From positions 62,001 through 126,000 of the forward strand of contig JBPOFA010000005.1 of the NCBI GenBank assembly GCA_051251595.1: a DNA stretch of 64,000 nt, read 5' to 3'. Positions 62,120 to 64,000 of the stretch are shown here, piece by piece (position 1 is the first letter of the stretch; every line of letters starts with the position of its first letter). The stretch is from NORP110 sp051251595. Lineage in GTDB: Bacteria > Pseudomonadota > Alphaproteobacteria > Rhodobacterales > Rhodobacteraceae. The notes under the pieces were generated by a model. That model was not told where the DNA came from and searched no databases. It saw only the letters and a program-made list of their open reading frames with translations. A program made the position numbers and the translations under genes.

Positions 62120-62332
62120 ATGTCGCATTGGCGCGGTGCGTCCAAGATGTCTTATGTTGAGGATGGGCTTGTGGCGCTGGCACAGGCGATCAAGGATTAT
62201 GGCATCGAGTCGATCGCAATCCCGGCGCTGGGTTGCGGCTATGGCGGGCTGGACTGGGACGACGTAAAGCCCCGGATCGTGTCGCATCTTGGCGATTTGC
62301 AGGACGTGGAGATCGTAGTTTTCGCACCTTAG
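62120..62332 (+). pseudogene. C-terminal remnant of DarG-like macrodomain protein
   Basis: Only 70 residues: HWRGASKMSYVEDGLVALAQ, then ESIAIPALGCGYGGLDWDDV and a final VEIVVFAP. This is the last third of a macrodomain (ADP-ribose-binding/hydrolysing) of the DarG type, with GCGxGGLDW intact, but the N-terminal half with the first ADP-ribose loop is missing and there is no ribosome site. Upstream DNA is the XRE operator region, so the gene was truncated. The DarT toxin partner is absent. Confidence 0.78.
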
Positions 62333-62401
62333 GCTGCGGCCTCCCCTGACAGGCTCAACACCGAAATCCCCACCACAGCGACGGGCTGCGGCGGGGGTTT
62401 G

Positions 62402-63823
62402 TCAGCGGCGGGTCTTTTTGCGGTCCCGCCAGAAGGGGGGGATGTCTCCGGCCATGATGCAGCCATAGGGGTCGATGTAGTCCTCTATCTCTGCCAGATC
62501 GTAGGATTTGATCTGGGCCACGACGCTGTCGGCGTTTTTATAGCCCGAGGGCAGTTCAGAGGCGTCGATGCCGCCTGCGTGGAAGCGGATGTCGAGCCCT
62601 TTGGTTTCGGCCGCGAGCATCTGCTCTGGCGTGGTGGTGCCGCGGCGGCGGCGGTGCTCTGAGCGCGAAAAGTTGCGCCCGGCCCCGTGCGGGCTGAAGC
62701 CCAGGCCGTGGGGGGCGTCTTTGCCGCGGGTGATCAGCACCGGCTCGGACATGTTCAGCGGGATGAGCGTGCGCCCGGTTGCGTCCGCGGCGTAGTCGTC
62801 CCAGGCGGGGGTGGCGCCTTTGCCGTGGTAGTAGAGATCGCCGCGTTTGAAGACGAAGTTATGTTCGTTCCAGAACCGGTCGCCCACGTCGCTGGCCCGG
62901 GCGGATTCGACCGTGGCCTGGTGGATGGCGTTGTGGTTGGCTTTGGTCCATTTGCGGATCAGCTGCAGGGCGTCCCAATAGGCGCGGCCTTCCTCTGTGT
63001 CGGCGGGGATCCACGCGTTTTGCTTGGCGGTCTGCGGCGAGAGCGACTTGCGAAAGCGTTCGGCGGTGATCATGCCGTTTTTGTAGAGCACAGCGCCGGG
63101 GCCGCGCGACCCGTGGTGGGTCACGATGGCGGTGCGCCCGGTTTTGCGAGAGCGGCCGACGAAGAGGAAGTGGTTGCCGTCGCCTTGGGTGCCCATGTGT
63201 TCCTGCGCCATGCGGATGGATTTCGGGGTGTTCAGGAACGGGTTTTCCCGGAACGCGTCCAGCAGTTTCAGCGAGGTGGTGAACCGTTTGCCTTGCGCGC
63301 GGCCTCCGGGGCCGAAATGGGTCACGGATTGGGCGGCGTCCAGCACTGCTTTTGGGTCGATGTTGCCCAGGTCGGTGAGCATCACGGAACAGCAGATATC
63401 GGCCGAGTGCATGCCCGGGTGGATCGCGTTGCGCGCCGCGGCGATGCCGCCCACGGGGATGGTGCCCACGGGGCCGGCAGGGCAGGAATCCGGCATGATG
63501 GCGCCCGATTCAATCGTGGGGGTGCGCATCAGTTGGGTCATGCTTTCGCGAACTCTGGTTACGTTGTCCTGTTCGTCGGGATGCGACATCTCGATGTTTT
63601 CGTGAAACGGCACGGTTCCGGCTGCCCGCAGGTCCATATGGACCGGGATTTCGGGGTCGAGCGTTTCACGGATCTGCGGCAGGTCAAGCCCTTGCGCGTG
63701 CATGGCATTGGCCCGGGCCATCAGGTCTGGGAACTGTTTGCCAGGGCGGTGGCCCCAGGATTTGAGTGTGTCCCCGGTGACGGGGGAAGCTGCTTTTTCT
63801 TCAGCCATGGTTTTGTCTTTCAT
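62402..63823 (-). CDS. rtcB: RtcB-family RNA ligase
   Basis: 473 residues. GTP-dependent 3'-phosphate/5'-OH RNA ligase. Metal and guanylylation residues appear: HSADICCSVML (DxxC; usually DIGCG), EHMGTQGDGNHFLFVG, THHGSRGPG and PHGAGRNFSR with the GMP-accepting His. ATG 63823; ATG 63808 also possible. No RtcA or archease gene beside it. It flanks the accessory block on one side. Confidence 0.93.
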   Translation of the reverse strand: MKDKTMAEEKAASPVTGDTLKSWGHRPGKQFPDLMARANAMHAQGLDLPQIRETLDPEIPVHMDLRAAGTVPFHENIEMSHPDEQDNVTRVRESMTQLMRTPTIESGAIMPDSCPAGPVGTIPVGGIAAARNAIHPGMHSADICCSVMLTDLGNIDPKAVLDAAQSVTHFGPGGRAQGKRFTTSLKLLDAFRENPFLNTPKSIRMAQEHMGTQGDGNHFLFVGRSRKTGRTAIVTHHGSRGPGAVLYKNGMITAERFRKSLSPQTAKQNAWIPADTEEGRAYWDALQLIRKWTKANHNAIHQATVESARASDVGDRFWNEHNFVFKRGDLYYHGKGATPAWDDYAADATGRTLIPLNMSEPVLITRGKDAPHGLGFSPHGAGRNFSRSEHRRRRGTTTPEQMLAAETKGLDIRFHAGGIDASELPSGYKNADSVVAQIKSYDLAEIEDYIDPYGCIMAGDIPPFWRDRKKTRR

Positions 63824-63958
63824 ACTCTAAATGGTCGCAGGTTCTGCGGCCGACTTGTGGCGTTTATTGCGCCTGAAAATGGTCCCGGCGACAAAAGTGA
63901 AGAAACGTGGAAGGCCCGCCCCGCATCTAAATGAGTGATGCGTTTTCCGTCTGGGCGT

Positions 63959-64000
63959 TGGCAAGGAGGGGAGTTGAACCCGCTCAACCTTCCGATTTGC
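63959..64000 (-). tRNA. Possible 3' part of a tRNA gene (Cys-like), cut by window edge
   Basis: On the minus strand the edge sequence starts GCAAATCGG and ends GGGTTCAACTCCCC, CCTTGCC-A. A T-loop (TTCAACT) with three GC pairs, a candidate acceptor 3' strand CCTTGCC and GCA-AA at the anticodon place suggest tRNA-Cys. One T-stem mismatch and no encoded CCA lower confidence, and the 5' half is outside the window. It could also be a partial tRNA copy. Confidence 0.35.

Noticed and set aside
62687..63934. 415-residue open frame on the plus strand opposite rtcB
   Set aside because: Antisense shadow of a high-GC gene with complete RtcB motifs on the other strand.
1..64000. CRISPR array, prophage or insertion sequence
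   Set aside because: No regularly spaced repeats, cas genes, transposase, integrase or phage structural genes were seen.

Overview
The window looks like a chromosomal segment of a marine alphaproteobacterium of the order Rhodobacterales (Roseobacter group). The evidence is the set of lineage-typical genes: a COQ9-family protein, a TrcR (DUF1013) cell-cycle regulator, a DUF4175/TIGR02302 protein, electron-transfer flavoprotein:quinone oxidoreductase, PHB genes phaA/phaB, DUF1244, YtoQ, a PhoX phosphatase, and SRP RNA close to dnaX-ybaB-recR. Most of the window is dense housekeeping chromosome. There is no prophage, insertion sequence or CRISPR array that I can see.

Layout. 1-9.4 kb: moeA (5' cut by the window edge), a membrane protein of unknown function, greA, etfD, a TPR protein, ispE, a polyprenyl diphosphate synthase, DUF2007, a tRNA-modification-type methyltransferase and a short YdcH-like coiled coil. 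9.4-15 kb: phaB/phaA, a stand-alone EAL protein and a DEAD-box helicase. 15-19.7 kb: Tat-exported PhoX, then a loose region holding a winged-helix/alpha-beta-hydrolase fusion, a 60-residue orphan and a rhodanese. 19.7-23.6 kb: tlpA-like gene divergent from argH, two tiny related lipoproteins, DUF2834 and lysA, with start/stop overlaps. 23.6-32.2 kb: DUF4175 protein, zinc-ribbon membrane protein, ftsE-ftsX-plsC-PNPOx-like operon, EEP phosphatase, accA. 32.4-37 kb: a D-amino-acid operon (dgcN, dgcA, D-amino-acid transaminase) followed by DsrE, DUF1244 and N-formylglutamate amidohydrolase-like genes. 37-44.9 kb: pyk, rpmI, rplT, pheS, pheT, ytoQ, mscL. 44.9-55.2 kb: MsrQ-like protein, ald with a divergent Lrp regulator, MFS transporter, rpsU, COQ9, quinone oxidoreductase, a VPLPA-CTERM protein, RNase T2, trcR, EamA permease and a frameshifted sulfotransferase. 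55.2-60 kb: recR, ybaB, dnaX, rsgA and the SRP RNA gene with a readable promoter.

The most unusual part is 60.0-62.4 kb. It holds a solitary BrnA-type antitoxin-like gene, a small basic protein, an XRE repressor overlapping an ImmA/IrrE metallopeptidase gene, two direct operator-like repeats abutting that operon's promoter, and the C-terminal stump of a DarG-like macrodomain antitoxin. It is flanked by rtcB (RNA ligase) and, at the window edge, by what may be the 3' part of a tRNA gene. I read it as an accessory spot where toxin-antitoxin/defence modules come and go, not as a complete new system. Second in interest are the sulfotransferase split at an A7 run and the DNA-binding/hydrolase fusion with an altered nucleophile elbow.
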